A stretch of 64,000 nt of DNA from Pedobacter chinensis (GTDB lineage: Bacteria > Bacteroidota > Bacteroidia > Sphingobacteriales > Sphingobacteriaceae). Shown here piece by piece: positions 46,435 through 56,700 of the stretch. A program made the translations under genes and the position numbers. Location: NCBI RefSeq assembly GCF_003339865.1, contig NZ_QPKV01000002.1, forward strand, positions 62,001 to 126,000, in the 5' to 3' direction. How positions within the stretch are numbered: position 1 is the first letter of the stretch; the number at the start of each line of letters is the position of its first letter. Under the pieces are notes generated by a model. That model was not told the DNA's origin and made no database searches. It was given only the letters and a program-made list of their open reading frames with translations.

Positions 46435-48318
46435 TTAGCGGATATTAAAACTCACACCTGCATTAAAATTGAAACCTAAACTATTGTAACCTATAATTTC
46501 ATTGTATTTTTCGTTCAGTATATTCTTGGCATCGAAGAAAATTTTAACGTTCTTTTTAGCTAATGAATATTCAGCGTAAGCATTAAACAACTTGTAACCT
46601 GGTAAGGTTTCTACTAAATAATTTGCAAAATTACCATCAGTACGCTCGCCAAAATATCTATAATTTGCACTGAGGTATAAATTGTCAGTCGCCTGGATTC
46701 CGGTTGTAATACCGAAGGCATGTTTTGGTCTTCTAAAAAGAAAATCTTCTACCTTGTTATTGATACTATTATATTCATTACCATCAGTAAAAGAATAATA
46801 ACCGTTAATATTCAACTTCCAAATTTTTATTGCAGGCTCAATTTCAAAACCTTTTACCTTTTGACTTTCCTGATTAATATAACCAACAGCAAAATCATAA
46901 ATAATGGCATCTGTTAGGTCTCTTTTAAAAGCAGCCCCGCGTAAAGAAAACCGATCATCTGCAAGGCTTAAATTAAAACCTGCTTCATAGTTTTGTGATT
47001 GCTCTGGTTTTAAATTTAAATTAGCTCCATATTGCCCAAATAACATACTAAGTGTAGGGATTTTAAATGCAGTAGACACTGTTCCAAATAATTTTAATTC
47101 CTTAATCACATTAATACTAGGTGTAATCGTATAGGTATAATTTTCGCCATATTGCTCATGCTTGTTGTAACGGCCGCCAACTTCTAAGTTAAACACGCTT
47201 AAATCATGCAGAAATAATGAGCCATATGCCGCAAAGATGTTGGTTTCTGGCTTATTTGCACCAGAAGAAAGTTTCATAACCCTGTTATCTATGCCAACTA
47301 ATAAATCAAGTTTGTTTCCTAATTTTTGATTATAAAATAAATCAAGCAAACTGATTCTGCCAGATCCTATACTTTCATACGGAAAACCTGCATAACTGCC
47401 AAGCGTGTTATTTGAACTGGTTTGGTAGCTATAATTTAAATTGATTTTACCTGTACCGAATTCATATTTTGAATTTACACCACCGCTAAAATTTTTAACA
47501 ATGGAATGATTTGCGGCAATGCCATCTGTAAATGCACCTTCATCAATTTTATAGTTACCTTCAAAATACCGGATAAAGGGATTAACAGAAAAGTGTTGAT
47601 CTAATTTTATCCCAAAACTGGCATTAACTCCATCTGTTTTGAAGCCATCTTTATCAAATTCATCTGAATTGCCGGCCGGATTTGCAGCCTCAGATATACC
47701 ATCAGTTTTATGGTGAGTATAATTAACATTATAAGTAAATCCATCTACACTGCCGTTTAACCCGATAGTACCTTTATAGGTTTCGTAACTACCGGCGCTG
47801 GCCACGCCATATATTGTATTACCTTTTGGCCCACCTTTTTTGGTAATGATATTGATCACACCGGCAATTGCATCAGAACCATAGATTGTAGATTGACCAC
47901 CACGTAAAATTTCGATATGATCAATCTGGTCAATAGAAAACAACCGCAAATCAAATGCGCCACCGTTTCCTGATGGATCATTTTGAACAATGCCATCAAT
48001 TAGCACCACAGCGTAAGCACTTCCGGCACCTCTGAAAAATACAGATTTATTTACCCCCGGATTACTACCCGAACCTGCAACGATGATGCCTACTTGTTCA
48101 CTAATTAGCTCTGGCAAAGATTTTCCGTGGCTACGCTCTAAAGTTTCGCGACTGATAATGCTTACCACTTTACCAGTTTGCGACTGTTTTTGGTCATTTT
48201 TAGTAGCAGAAATTACAACATCCTTAAGCTTTAAGGTATCTTGTGCTTTAGCTGATTGATTAATCGATAATTGCACAAGTCCTAGACCTGCGGCAATTAA
48301 AATTTTTGTTTTGTTCAT
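46435..48318 (-). CDS. btuB: TonB-dependent vitamin B12 (corrinoid) receptor
   Basis: 627 aa outer-membrane receptor that imports corrinoids using TonB energy. A signal peptide ends near SAKAQ-D; the TonB-box/plug domain follows (about 40-155) with VVISATKN, FRGAGSAYAVVLIDGIVQ, IEILRGGQSTIYGSDAIAGVINIITKKG in pieces. The rest is a 22-stranded barrel with the closing segment FFDAKNILNEKY. Frames extend to 48402, but MNKTKILIAAGLG at 48318 is the natural start with a clean signal peptide. The riboswitch 100 bp upstream makes a B12 substrate far more likely than a siderophore. Confidence 0.93.
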   Translation of the reverse strand: MNKTKILIAAGLGLVQLSINQSAKAQDTLKLKDVVISATKNDQKQSQTGKVVSIISRETLERSHGKSLPELISEQVGIIVAGSGSNPGVNKSVFFRGAGSAYAVVLIDGIVQNDPSGNGGAFDLRLFSIDQIDHIEILRGGQSTIYGSDAIAGVINIITKKGGPKGNTIYGVASAGSYETYKGTIGLNGSVDGFTYNVNYTHHKTDGISEAANPAGNSDEFDKDGFKTDGVNASFGIKLDQHFSVNPFIRYFEGNYKIDEGAFTDGIAANHSIVKNFSGGVNSKYEFGTGKINLNYSYQTSSNNTLGSYAGFPYESIGSGRISLLDLFYNQKLGNKLDLLVGIDNRVMKLSSGANKPETNIFAAYGSLFLHDLSVFNLEVGGRYNKHEQYGENYTYTITPSINVIKELKLFGTVSTAFKIPTLSMLFGQYGANLNLKPEQSQNYEAGFNLSLADDRFSLRGAAFKRDLTDAIIYDFAVGYINQESQKVKGFEIEPAIKIWKLNINGYYSFTDGNEYNSINNKVEDFLFRRPKHAFGITTGIQATDNLYLSANYRYFGERTDGNFANYLVETLPGYKLFNAYAEYSLAKKNVKIFFDAKNILNEKYNEIIGYNSLGFNFNAGVSFNIR

Positions 48319-48423
48319 TTGATTGTGAGTTTTGCTCACAGCCAACAGATAGAAAAGGAAATGAAAATACGAACACGCTAAGTATCTCAATCCAAGCTTC
48401 AATCCCCGAAAGCTATGAAATTA

Positions 48424-48600
48424 TACGCTAAGGCAGGTCTTCTGACTTACTCCCGATTTTTAGCCTTCCCATTCGAACCAGATTGAACAGTGGCATAGAT
48501 TTAAAAATCAATATAGAGCTTACAGCTGCGGGACAGTTTTGGAATTACACCAAATTCCCTTTTAATTTCGTGGCAACACGAAAACCAAAGCGTGGCAAAA
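48424..48600 (-). promoter_or_regulatory. Cobalamin (B12) riboswitch
   Basis: Read on the minus strand: GTGTTGCCACGAAA, GGGAATTTGGTGTAATTCCA, ACTGTCCCGCAGCTGTAAG, then GCCACTG, GGGAAGGC and the 3' block GTAAGTCAGAAGACCTGCC. This is the full B12-box set in the right order. It sits directly upstream of the TonB receptor and would repress it when cobalamin is plentiful. Confidence 0.97.
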
Positions 48601-48625
48601 TTAGTAAAATAAAGCAAGTTGTAAA
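48596..48625 (-). promoter_or_regulatory. Candidate promoter of the B12-controlled unit
   Basis: On the minus strand TAATTTTG (48596-48603) is an exact TAnnTTTG box a few bases before the first riboswitch block. A clear TTG at the correct distance upstream is not visible, so only the -7 element is supported. Confidence 0.4.
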
Positions 48626-48688
48626 ATGAATGATGAGAAACTACTTTTTTAATTCAAAAGTTTAACTTTAAAAATCAAATCCAAAATA

Positions 48689-49933
48689 ATGAGAACCCTG
48701 TTATCTCTACTCTTTTTAATGAATAGTTTTTCCTTAATGGCGCAAAAAACTGATACAACGTTCCTAAAGAAGCTGATGGAATCAAAGCCAGAATTATTTG
48801 GTTCTGTCCTCAATCATCCAGAGCAGAACCAGATCCAGATTTTATACACCCAAATTACCCGCAATGCCCAAAACAAACCAAGTTTTAAGAGTTATAGTTA
48901 CCATTTAGATCCTCATCATTATTTCTATCCGGCCAGTACAGTAAAACTTGCGGCAGTAATATTTGCATTGGAGAAAGTTAATCGATTAAGAAGTACAGGT
49001 TTAACGACAAAGAGCACAATGATTACCGACAGTGCCTACAAAGGACAAACCAGGGTTTTAACGGATACAAGTGCTAAAAATGGCTTACCATCAGTAGCAC
49101 ATTACATTAAGAAGATTTTGCTTACCAGTGACAATGATGCATTTAACAGATTATTTGAATTTATAGGTCGTTCGGAAATCAACGAGAAATTGAAAAAGTA
49201 TGGTTTTAAAGATAGCAGGATATTGAACCGGTTGGCCATTGGCGATGCCGGCGAAACTGCAAAACACACTAATCCCATCCGGTTTTATAATGATGATCAC
49301 TTGGTTTACGATCAAAAAGCTCAATATGATCCAAAAGAGTACAATCTGGAATTGACCAACCTGGTTATGGGCAAAGGTTATCTGGATAGCGCAGACAAAT
49401 TAGTGAACAAACCTTTCAGCTTAGCAAACAAAAATGCATTTGCCATTAATGATCAGCATCATTTGATGCAAAAACTTATTTTTCCGGAAGCCTTCCCTGC
49501 AAACGAAAGATTTAATCTTACTGCCGATGATTACAAGTTGATTTATACTTATATGAGCAAGTATCCAACAGAAAGTGATTACCCAAAATATGATGCAAAA
49601 GAATTTTGGCCAACTTATGCCAAGATGCTTTATTATGGCAGAGAGAAAAATGTTGTTCCTGATTCAAATATTAGAATATTTAATAAATACGGTGATAGTT
49701 ACGGTTATATTATTGATAACTCATACTTTGTAGATTTTAAAAATGGAATAGAATATTTTCTTACCGCAGTTGTACAGAGCAATGAAGACGGAATCTTCAA
49801 TGACAACAAATATGAGTATGAAACCGTATGTTATCCATTTATGAAAAACCTGGGCAGAACCATTTATGAGTTTGAATTAAATCGTAAAAAAAGAAAACCT
49901 GATTTAAGTAAGTTTGAAATGAATTACAGATAA
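48689..49933 (+). CDS. Secreted serine hydrolase (class A beta-lactamase-like)
   Basis: 414 aa with a signal peptide (about 1-19). It has the three active-site motifs of the penicillin-recognising fold: STVK with S83 and K86 (PASTVKLAA), S147-D148-N149 (LLTSDNDAFNRLF) and a KTG equivalent NKYGDSYGY near 340. It is longer than class A beta-lactamases and has an extended middle section. Not necessarily a resistance enzyme; PBP-like or esterase-type roles are also known in this group. Divergent from btuB; the riboswitch lies in between. Confidence 0.82.
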   Translation: MRTLLSLLFLMNSFSLMAQKTDTTFLKKLMESKPELFGSVLNHPEQNQIQILYTQITRNAQNKPSFKSYSYHLDPHHYFYPASTVKLAAVIFALEKVNRLRSTGLTTKSTMITDSAYKGQTRVLTDTSAKNGLPSVAHYIKKILLTSDNDAFNRLFEFIGRSEINEKLKKYGFKDSRILNRLAIGDAGETAKHTNPIRFYNDDHLVYDQKAQYDPKEYNLELTNLVMGKGYLDSADKLVNKPFSLANKNAFAINDQHHLMQKLIFPEAFPANERFNLTADDYKLIYTYMSKYPTESDYPKYDAKEFWPTYAKMLYYGREKNVVPDSNIRIFNKYGDSYGYIIDNSYFVDFKNGIEYFLTAVVQSNEDGIFNDNKYEYETVCYPFMKNLGRTIYEFELNRKKRKPDLSKFEMNYR

Positions 49934-49944
49934 GTGTTATGCCG

Positions 49945-50070
49945 CCACATCTTGCTGAGCTTGTTTTAGCATCTTTTGCGCCAGGCGCTTATACCATTAA
50001 AAGGTCCTTAAATAAATTACTTCGTAGCTTTCCGCTTCGCTACAGGTCAGGATGACGGCCATTTATGCAT
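49945..50070. repeat. Single diverged repeat of the family D/A type
   Basis: Contains GAGCTTGTTTTAGCATCTTTT, then TTACTTCGTAGCT (50017-50029), the exact reverse complement of the AGCTACGAAGTAA in family A at 9-21 and 4803-4815, followed by GGTCAGGATGACGG. It lies between two genes that end towards each other. Confidence 0.65.
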
Positions 50071-50104
50071 GGTTTTTAAGTTTCAGCAATCCTTTCAAAA
50101 AACT

Positions 50105-50983
50105 CTACTCGCTCAATAATAATGTTTTGGTTTCCAGTAATTTATCACGTTCTGCTTTATCCAAAACCGGGAATTTTAAATTCAGGCTTTCTAATTTATC
50201 AGCGATAATTTCACTAATCGCTAATCTGGCAAACCATTTTTTATCTGCCGGAATAATATGCCAGGGAGCGTTTTTTGTGCTGGTTTCGTTAATGGCATCT
50301 TCATAAGCTTTCATGTACTTATCCCATAAAGCTCTTTCTTTAACATCTCCTAATGAGAATTTCCAGTTTTTTGCCGGGTCCTCTACCCGATCTAAAAAAC
50401 GTTGTTTCTGCTCATCCTTACTCACGTTTAAAAAGAATTTAAGAATAACGGTTCCGTTGGCGGTTAAATGTTCTTCAAAATTCCGGATGCTTTGATAACG
50501 TTGTTTCCAAAAATCTTTATTAATTTTTTTTACCTCATCAAAGCCAGGTATGTTTTCACTTAAAATGTATTCCGGATGTACTTTGCAAACCAACACATTT
50601 TCATAATGTGACCGGTTATGAATTCCGATTCGGCCACGTTCGGGTAGCGCCTTAAAGTGTCGCCACAAAAAATCATGCTTATACTCTTCAGAAGTAGGAA
50701 CTTTAAAACTAAATACCTGGCAGCCCTGAGGATTTAATCCACTCATTACATGTTCTATGGCACTATCCTTACCTGCTGCATCCATTGCCTGAAAAATAAT
50801 CAATAGTGAATGGGTTGCAGAGGCATACAGCTTTTCCTGTAAATTGCTGATCTTTATTTTAGCTTGCACTAATGCGTCTTTTGCTTTCTCCTTATTATAT
50901 CCACCTGTGAAATCAGTTTTGGCACCTTTAATAGAAAATTTTTTATCGCCCTGTACAATTAGCTCCTTAAATTCGTTTTTCAT
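50105..50983 (-). CDS. ppk2: Polyphosphate kinase 2 family nucleotide phosphotransferase
   Basis: 292 aa. Transfers phosphate between polyphosphate and nucleotides. Walker A block IFQAMDAAGKDSAIEHVMSG near 64-83; lid and Walker B region GRIGIHNRSHYENVLVCKVH; RFLDRVEDPAKNWKFSLGD follows, all typical of PPK2. Direction of activity (ADP or AMP phosphorylation) cannot be told from sequence. Divergent from the PBP1A gene across 145 bp with a palindrome TACTAAAAAATTAGTA. Confidence 0.93.
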   Translation of the reverse strand: MKNEFKELIVQGDKKFSIKGAKTDFTGGYNKEKAKDALVQAKIKISNLQEKLYASATHSLLIIFQAMDAAGKDSAIEHVMSGLNPQGCQVFSFKVPTSEEYKHDFLWRHFKALPERGRIGIHNRSHYENVLVCKVHPEYILSENIPGFDEVKKINKDFWKQRYQSIRNFEEHLTANGTVILKFFLNVSKDEQKQRFLDRVEDPAKNWKFSLGDVKERALWDKYMKAYEDAINETSTKNAPWHIIPADKKWFARLAISEIIADKLESLNLKFPVLDKAERDKLLETKTLLLSE

Positions 50984-51036
50984 ACTTATGCATTGTTGTT
51001 AGATTAATTACGGCATCAATATTTTAAATATAGTAC

Positions 51037-51055
51037 TAAAAAATTAGTAAATTAA
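51037..51055. promoter_or_regulatory. Palindrome between ppk2 and pbp1A
   Basis: TACTAA-AAAA-TTAGTA (about 51040-51055) is a perfect six-base inverted repeat midway between divergent genes. Related ATTACTAA...TTAGTAAT pairs occur next to the repressor gene at 59.3 kb. Could be an operator; the motif is AT-rich and may be chance. Confidence 0.35.
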
Positions 51056-51128
51056 ATACGTTAATTTACGTATAGAGTTTTTTATATTTAACGCCTACAG
51101 CATTTACCAAAACATCAGCTCATTTAAT

Positions 51129-53582
51129 ATGTTCAAAGAGATAAAAAACAAGTACTTACGTTATTTTACAATAGTTTTATTTTTTATAATAATTTTCTTT
51201 TCTGCACTTCAACTCAATTTTTTATGGTTGTTTGGTTATTCTCCCAGCTACAGAGATATTCAAACACCAACCCTGAGAGTAGGCTCAGAATTGTATACAT
51301 CTGATGGAAAATTAATTGGTCGTTACTTTAAAGAGAACCGTACGCCTGTTAGTTTTAACGAGATTGCGCCTGGTGTAATTAATGCTTTAGTAGCTACGGA
51401 AGACGTTAGGTTTTACAAGCATTGGGGAATTGATGTACAGGCAGTGGGCCGTGCTGTTATTGGCTTAGGTAAAGATGGTGGGGCCAGTACCATTACCCAA
51501 CAATTAGCAAAAAATTTATATAGAACACGATACAACAAATCTCAGGGTTTATTAGTTAAAATTCCGTTGGTAAGAACCTTAATTGTAAAGCTTAAGGAGT
51601 GGTTAACAGCTGTTAAACTGGAATCTAATTATTCTAAAAACGATATTATAACCATGTATTTAAATACGGTATCGTTTGGAAATAACACTTATGGAATAAA
51701 AACTGCGAGTCGAATTTACTTCGATAAAGAGACTAAAGACCTTGAAACGGCTGATGCAGCAATGCTTGTTGGAATGCTTAAAGGAACAACACTATATAAT
51801 CCTACCAAAAATCCTGAAAAAGCTTTGGAACGCAGAAATGTTGTATTAAGTCAAATGAATAAATACAAATATTTGAGTAAAGACAGCCTAACCATTCTTT
51901 CGAAGGAACCGATTAAATTAAAAGAAGGAAAAATGGAGGATGGAAGTGATGGCGACTCTTACTTAAGGGCAGCTGTTGCTAAATATTTAGAGAAATGGTG
52001 TACGGATAACGGTTATGACTTATATGAAGATGGATTGAAAATATATACAACCATCGATTCAAAACTTCAAAAATACGCGGAAGAGGCTGTTGCTGATCAA
52101 ATGAAAACATTGCAACGTCGATTTTATAGTGTTTGGGGCAATGAAGATCCCTGGTACGATTCTGAAAAGAAAAAAGTAAATTACCCAGACCGGGCAATGA
52201 AAAATTTGCCGATATATGGTTTACTTCAAAAAAAATTCCCTAATAATCCAGATTCAATTACTGCTTATTTTAATAAGAAGAAAAGGATGCAGATTTTTAC
52301 TTATAAAGGAGATCGCGATACCCTATTTTCTACATTAGATTCTATTCGTTATTATGGAAAAATATTGAACACTGGCATGATGACAATGGAACCCGCCAGT
52401 GGAAAAATTAAAGTATGGGTTGGTGGGATTGACCACAAGTTTTTTAAATATGACCATGTAAATCAGGCAAAACGCCAGGCAGGTTCAACATTTAAGCCTT
52501 TCGCTTATCTTACCGCATTAGAGCAAGGAATGAGTCCTTGTGATAAATTTATAGATAAACCTGTAAAGATTGAATATCAAAACAAAGGCGAAACCAAATA
52601 TTGGGAACCCAAAAATGCTGATTATAGTGTTTCTTATCGTGAAATGAGTTTGCGCTGGGCAATGGCCAAATCAGTAAACACCATTACGGCTCAGCTTACT
52701 GAAAAGGTAGGTTGGGACAATGTGGTAAAATACGCCCATGAATGTGGCATTGATAGTCATTTGGAATCAGTTCCATCTGTTAGCCTCGGCTCTAATGACG
52801 TGACAGTTTATGAGATGGTTAAAGCCTACTCTACCTTTATGAATAAAGGGATAAAAACAGATCCTATTCTGGTAGAAAAAATTACCGATCAGGATAATAA
52901 CATCATTGACGAATTTAAACCTAAAACCAAAAGAGTTCTCTCAGAAGAGATTGCCTGGTTAATGACCTACATGTTTCGCGGTGGAATGGAAGAACCTGGA
53001 GGAACATCACAGGCATTATGGGAATGGCCAAATCTTTTTAAGAAAAACAACCAGATTGGTGGTAAAACAGGAACTTCTTCAGATTATGTTGATGCCTGGT
53101 ATATGGGGCTTACCAAAGACCTTGTAACCGGGGTTTGGGTAGGTTGTGATGAAAGAACTGCTCATTTTAAAAATGGAGAACAAGGCGAGGGATCGAGAAC
53201 CGCCTTGCCGATTTTTGCTAAATTTATGGAGAAAATATATTTAGATCCTTCTTCGGGATATACCTACGGCCCATTTCCAAAAGCAACTGTTAATATCGAC
53301 AGGCCCTATAACTGTCCGAGTCCGCAAATTATTCGCGATACAACTTCTACCGATAGTGTAATTGTAGATTCAATGGATTTTGAAATTCCTGAGATTCCTG
53401 AAATAGCACAACCAGTAACTCCAACCGAACAAGAAGTTAAAAAAGAAGAAAAGAAACCAGAACCGATTCAAAATCAACAAACTCCTACTGTGCCTTTAAC
53501 AAAAAAAGAAGAGCGTGAGTTGAGGAGAAAACAAAGACAAGAAGAACGTGAAAGGAAAAAGAATGAAAATAATGGCAATTAA
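51129..53582 (+). CDS. Penicillin-binding protein 1A (bifunctional glycosyltransferase/transpeptidase)
   Basis: 817 aa. Class A PBP that polymerises and cross-links peptidoglycan, anchored by one N-terminal membrane helix (about 11-35). Glycosyltransferase GT51 domain (about 60-250) with ATEDVRFYKHWGID and GGASTITQQLAKNLY. Transpeptidase domain (about 400-700) with the nucleophile in AGSTFKPFAY, SVNT near 520 and GGKTGTSSDYVDAW. The C-terminal tail after about 735 is proline-, glutamate- and lysine-rich low complexity. Divergent from ppk2. Confidence 0.95.
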   Translation: MFKEIKNKYLRYFTIVLFFIIIFFSALQLNFLWLFGYSPSYRDIQTPTLRVGSELYTSDGKLIGRYFKENRTPVSFNEIAPGVINALVATEDVRFYKHWGIDVQAVGRAVIGLGKDGGASTITQQLAKNLYRTRYNKSQGLLVKIPLVRTLIVKLKEWLTAVKLESNYSKNDIITMYLNTVSFGNNTYGIKTASRIYFDKETKDLETADAAMLVGMLKGTTLYNPTKNPEKALERRNVVLSQMNKYKYLSKDSLTILSKEPIKLKEGKMEDGSDGDSYLRAAVAKYLEKWCTDNGYDLYEDGLKIYTTIDSKLQKYAEEAVADQMKTLQRRFYSVWGNEDPWYDSEKKKVNYPDRAMKNLPIYGLLQKKFPNNPDSITAYFNKKKRMQIFTYKGDRDTLFSTLDSIRYYGKILNTGMMTMEPASGKIKVWVGGIDHKFFKYDHVNQAKRQAGSTFKPFAYLTALEQGMSPCDKFIDKPVKIEYQNKGETKYWEPKNADYSVSYREMSLRWAMAKSVNTITAQLTEKVGWDNVVKYAHECGIDSHLESVPSVSLGSNDVTVYEMVKAYSTFMNKGIKTDPILVEKITDQDNNIIDEFKPKTKRVLSEEIAWLMTYMFRGGMEEPGGTSQALWEWPNLFKKNNQIGGKTGTSSDYVDAWYMGLTKDLVTGVWVGCDERTAHFKNGEQGEGSRTALPIFAKFMEKIYLDPSSGYTYGPFPKATVNIDRPYNCPSPQIIRDTTSTDSVIVDSMDFEIPEIPEIAQPVTPTEQEVKKEEKKPEPIQNQQTPTVPLTKKEERELRRKQRQEERERKKNENNGN

Positions 53583-53745
53583 ATTAAGACACTGAAATAA
53601 TCGTGTTTACTACGTATTCCCGATTTAATTCCTCTAAAAAGTGTTAAATTTTAAATAGTGTTTTAAAGTATTGCTATTTTTATTTTTCAAAATCCTGTAC
53701 ATTTTAATTTGCAAATTATTGAAAACAATTACTAACCACACATAT

Positions 53746-56700
53746 ATGAAAATAGGCGCTACACTTACCAGGCAATACCTTACTATATTGCTTTTGCTTA
53801 TTATTTCTTTTTCTGCGCAGGCTCAATATTTCGGGCAAAACAAAGTCAGGTATAAAAAACTTGATTTTAAAGTTTTGCAAACACCGCATTTTGAAATTTA
53901 TTATTATCTAAAAAATGATAATATGCTTAAACGGTTCTCTCAGGATGCGGAAACCTGGTATAAAATGCACCAGGAAGTGTTTAGAGATACTTTTTTAACT
54001 AAGAATCCAATTATTCTATATAATAACCATCCAGATTTTCAACAAACAACGGCACTTCAGGGAGAAATTGGAATTGGAACAGGCGGTGTAACTGAAGCAT
54101 TAAAAAACAGGGTAATTATGCCCGTTATGGAGTTGAACAGTCAAACCCGTCATGTTTTAGGACATGAATTGGTACATGCATTTCAATATCACATTTTATT
54201 GGAAAAAGATTCCATTAGTCTTGAAAACATAGGTCAAACACCGTTATGGATGGTTGAGGGAATGGCTGAATACTTATCCATCGGTAAAAAAGATGCATTT
54301 ACTTCTATGTGGATGCGTGATGCCATGCTTAACAGAGATATTCCTTCGCTAAAAGATCTTACTAATTCCAATAAATACTTTCCATATCGATACGGACAAG
54401 CATTTTGGACTTATATCGGTTCACAATATGGAGATACCACTATAGTTCCGTTATTTAAAAATACAGCCAAATATGGTTATGAAAATGCGATAAGATATAC
54501 CTTCGGCTATGACGACAAAACGTTATCTGGTTTATGGAAAAATTCGATTGATGCGCATTATAAACCCATGTTAAAAGCAGATAGTTCACAAATCAGGATT
54601 ACCGGAACCAAGATTATAGATAATAAGAATGCAGGGAATATGAACGTTGCCCCTGCCCTTAGTCCAGATGGAAAATATGTAGCTTTCATGTCGGAAAAAG
54701 ACCTTTTTGGAATTGACCTCTTTTTAGCAGATGCAAAAACAGGAAGAATTATAAGGAAACTAAGTAGTCAGATTTCAAACGGGCACATCGACGATTTTAA
54801 CTTTATAGAATCTGCAGGTGCATGGTCACCGGATAGTAAACAATTTGCTTTCAGTATTTTTAGTCGGGGCAGAAATCAAATGATGATTATTAACGTGGCA
54901 AACGGCAGTACGGTCTCTCGAACACCTATGGATCAGGTGCAGCAATTTGGAAATTTAACATGGTCACCAAATGGAAAAGACATTGCATTTTCAGGAATGG
55001 TTGAGGGTCAGAGTGACATTTTTTCATACAATCTGGACACTAAGGAAATTACCCAAATCACTAATGATGTGTATTCAGACTATGCACCAAGTTATTCTCC
55101 AGATGGGAAAAAAATAGTTTTCTCATCAGATAGAGCTGCCATTCAGGCAAACAGCATCAATGCCGTATATCCGATTAACCTGGCCGTTTATGATATTGCA
55201 AGCAAAACGGTAAGCAATCTGGATGTTTTTCCAGGTGCCAATAACTTAAACGCTCAATTTTCTGCGAATAGCCAAAACATTTATTTTCTATCCAATAGAG
55301 ATGGTTTTCGAAATTTATACAAGTACAATTTTGAAGATAACACCGTTGATCAGTTAACTGATTATTTTACAGGTATTAGTGGCATTACAGAGTTTTCTCC
55401 TGCAATTTCTGTTTCAGCCACTGACGATATTGTGTATAGTTATTATCGTTATCAACGCTATACACTTTACAATGCCCAATTAAGTAGTTTTAAAGCTAAA
55501 AGAGTAGGCAATCAGGAAGAGAATTTTGATGCGGCCATCTTACCACCGATGGAAAACCATGGCGTAAACATTATTAATTCCAACCTTAATAACTTTGATC
55601 GGTTTGAAAAAATTATTGCCGATTCGATGAAGACTGTTCCTTACAAACCAAAATTCAGGTTAGATTATTTAGCCAATAGCGGTGTTGGTGTATCTACTAG
55701 TCGGTTTGGTACCGGTGTTTCTGGTGGTATTGTTGGAATGTTCAGCGATATTTTAGGCACCAATCAAATAATAGCTAATATTTCTGTTAATGGTGAAATT
55801 TATGATGCTGGTGGTTTGGTGGGCTATATTAACCAGAAAAGCAGAATTAACTGGGGGGCAGCAATTTCTCATATCCCTTATGTTTCAGGCTTTAGCTCTT
55901 ATGGTTATGAAAAGCTTCCTGCTGATAATAATACAACAATAGATGCCCTAAGTGAAAGAACAGATATCATTAGAACTTTTGAGGATCAGGTTCAACTTTT
56001 TGGGGCCTACCCTTTCAGTAAGATTCACCGGTTTGAAGTTGGAGGTGCATTTTCGCATTATAGTTATCGAATTGATCGTTACAGCAACTATTATAATACA
56101 GCTGGTTACTACATTGGATCAGATAGAAAAAGGATCACCAATGATCAGGCGACACTGGATTATGGAGTTCCTTTCAATTCATTTACCCTTTATCAGTTAA
56201 ACGCGGGCTTTGTTGGCGATAACTCTATATTCGGCCTAACTGGTCCATTAGATGGTTTTAGATACAGAGTTAGTGGTGAAAAATATTTTGGAACATACAA
56301 TTTTGCCGGGGCTACTGTCGATTTAAGAAAATATTGGAGAGCAAAGCCAGTAACAATTGCAGCAAGATCTTACAATACATTTAGAATTGGAAAAGATGCC
56401 GACCGATTATATCCAATGTATGTGGGCTATCCGTACCTGATCAGAGGCTATGAATCTAATTCGATTTACAGAACGACTTCATCACAATCATCAGAATCAT
56501 TTGATATTAATCAGCTAACCGGAAGTAAAATAGCCGTTTTTAATTTCGAACTGAGGTTACCTTTTACCGGGCCGAAGAAGCTAACTGCAATTCCATCAAA
56601 ATTCTTATTTAGCGATTTGAATTTATTTTTTGATGCTGGTTTAGCCTGGACGAATGACACAAAAGTGAAGTTTAAAAGTGAACCAACTTATACTACAGAA

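Noticed and set aside
48689..49933. Beta-lactamase conferring resistance
   Set aside because: Only the shared fold motifs are seen; length and middle region differ from known class A enzymes.
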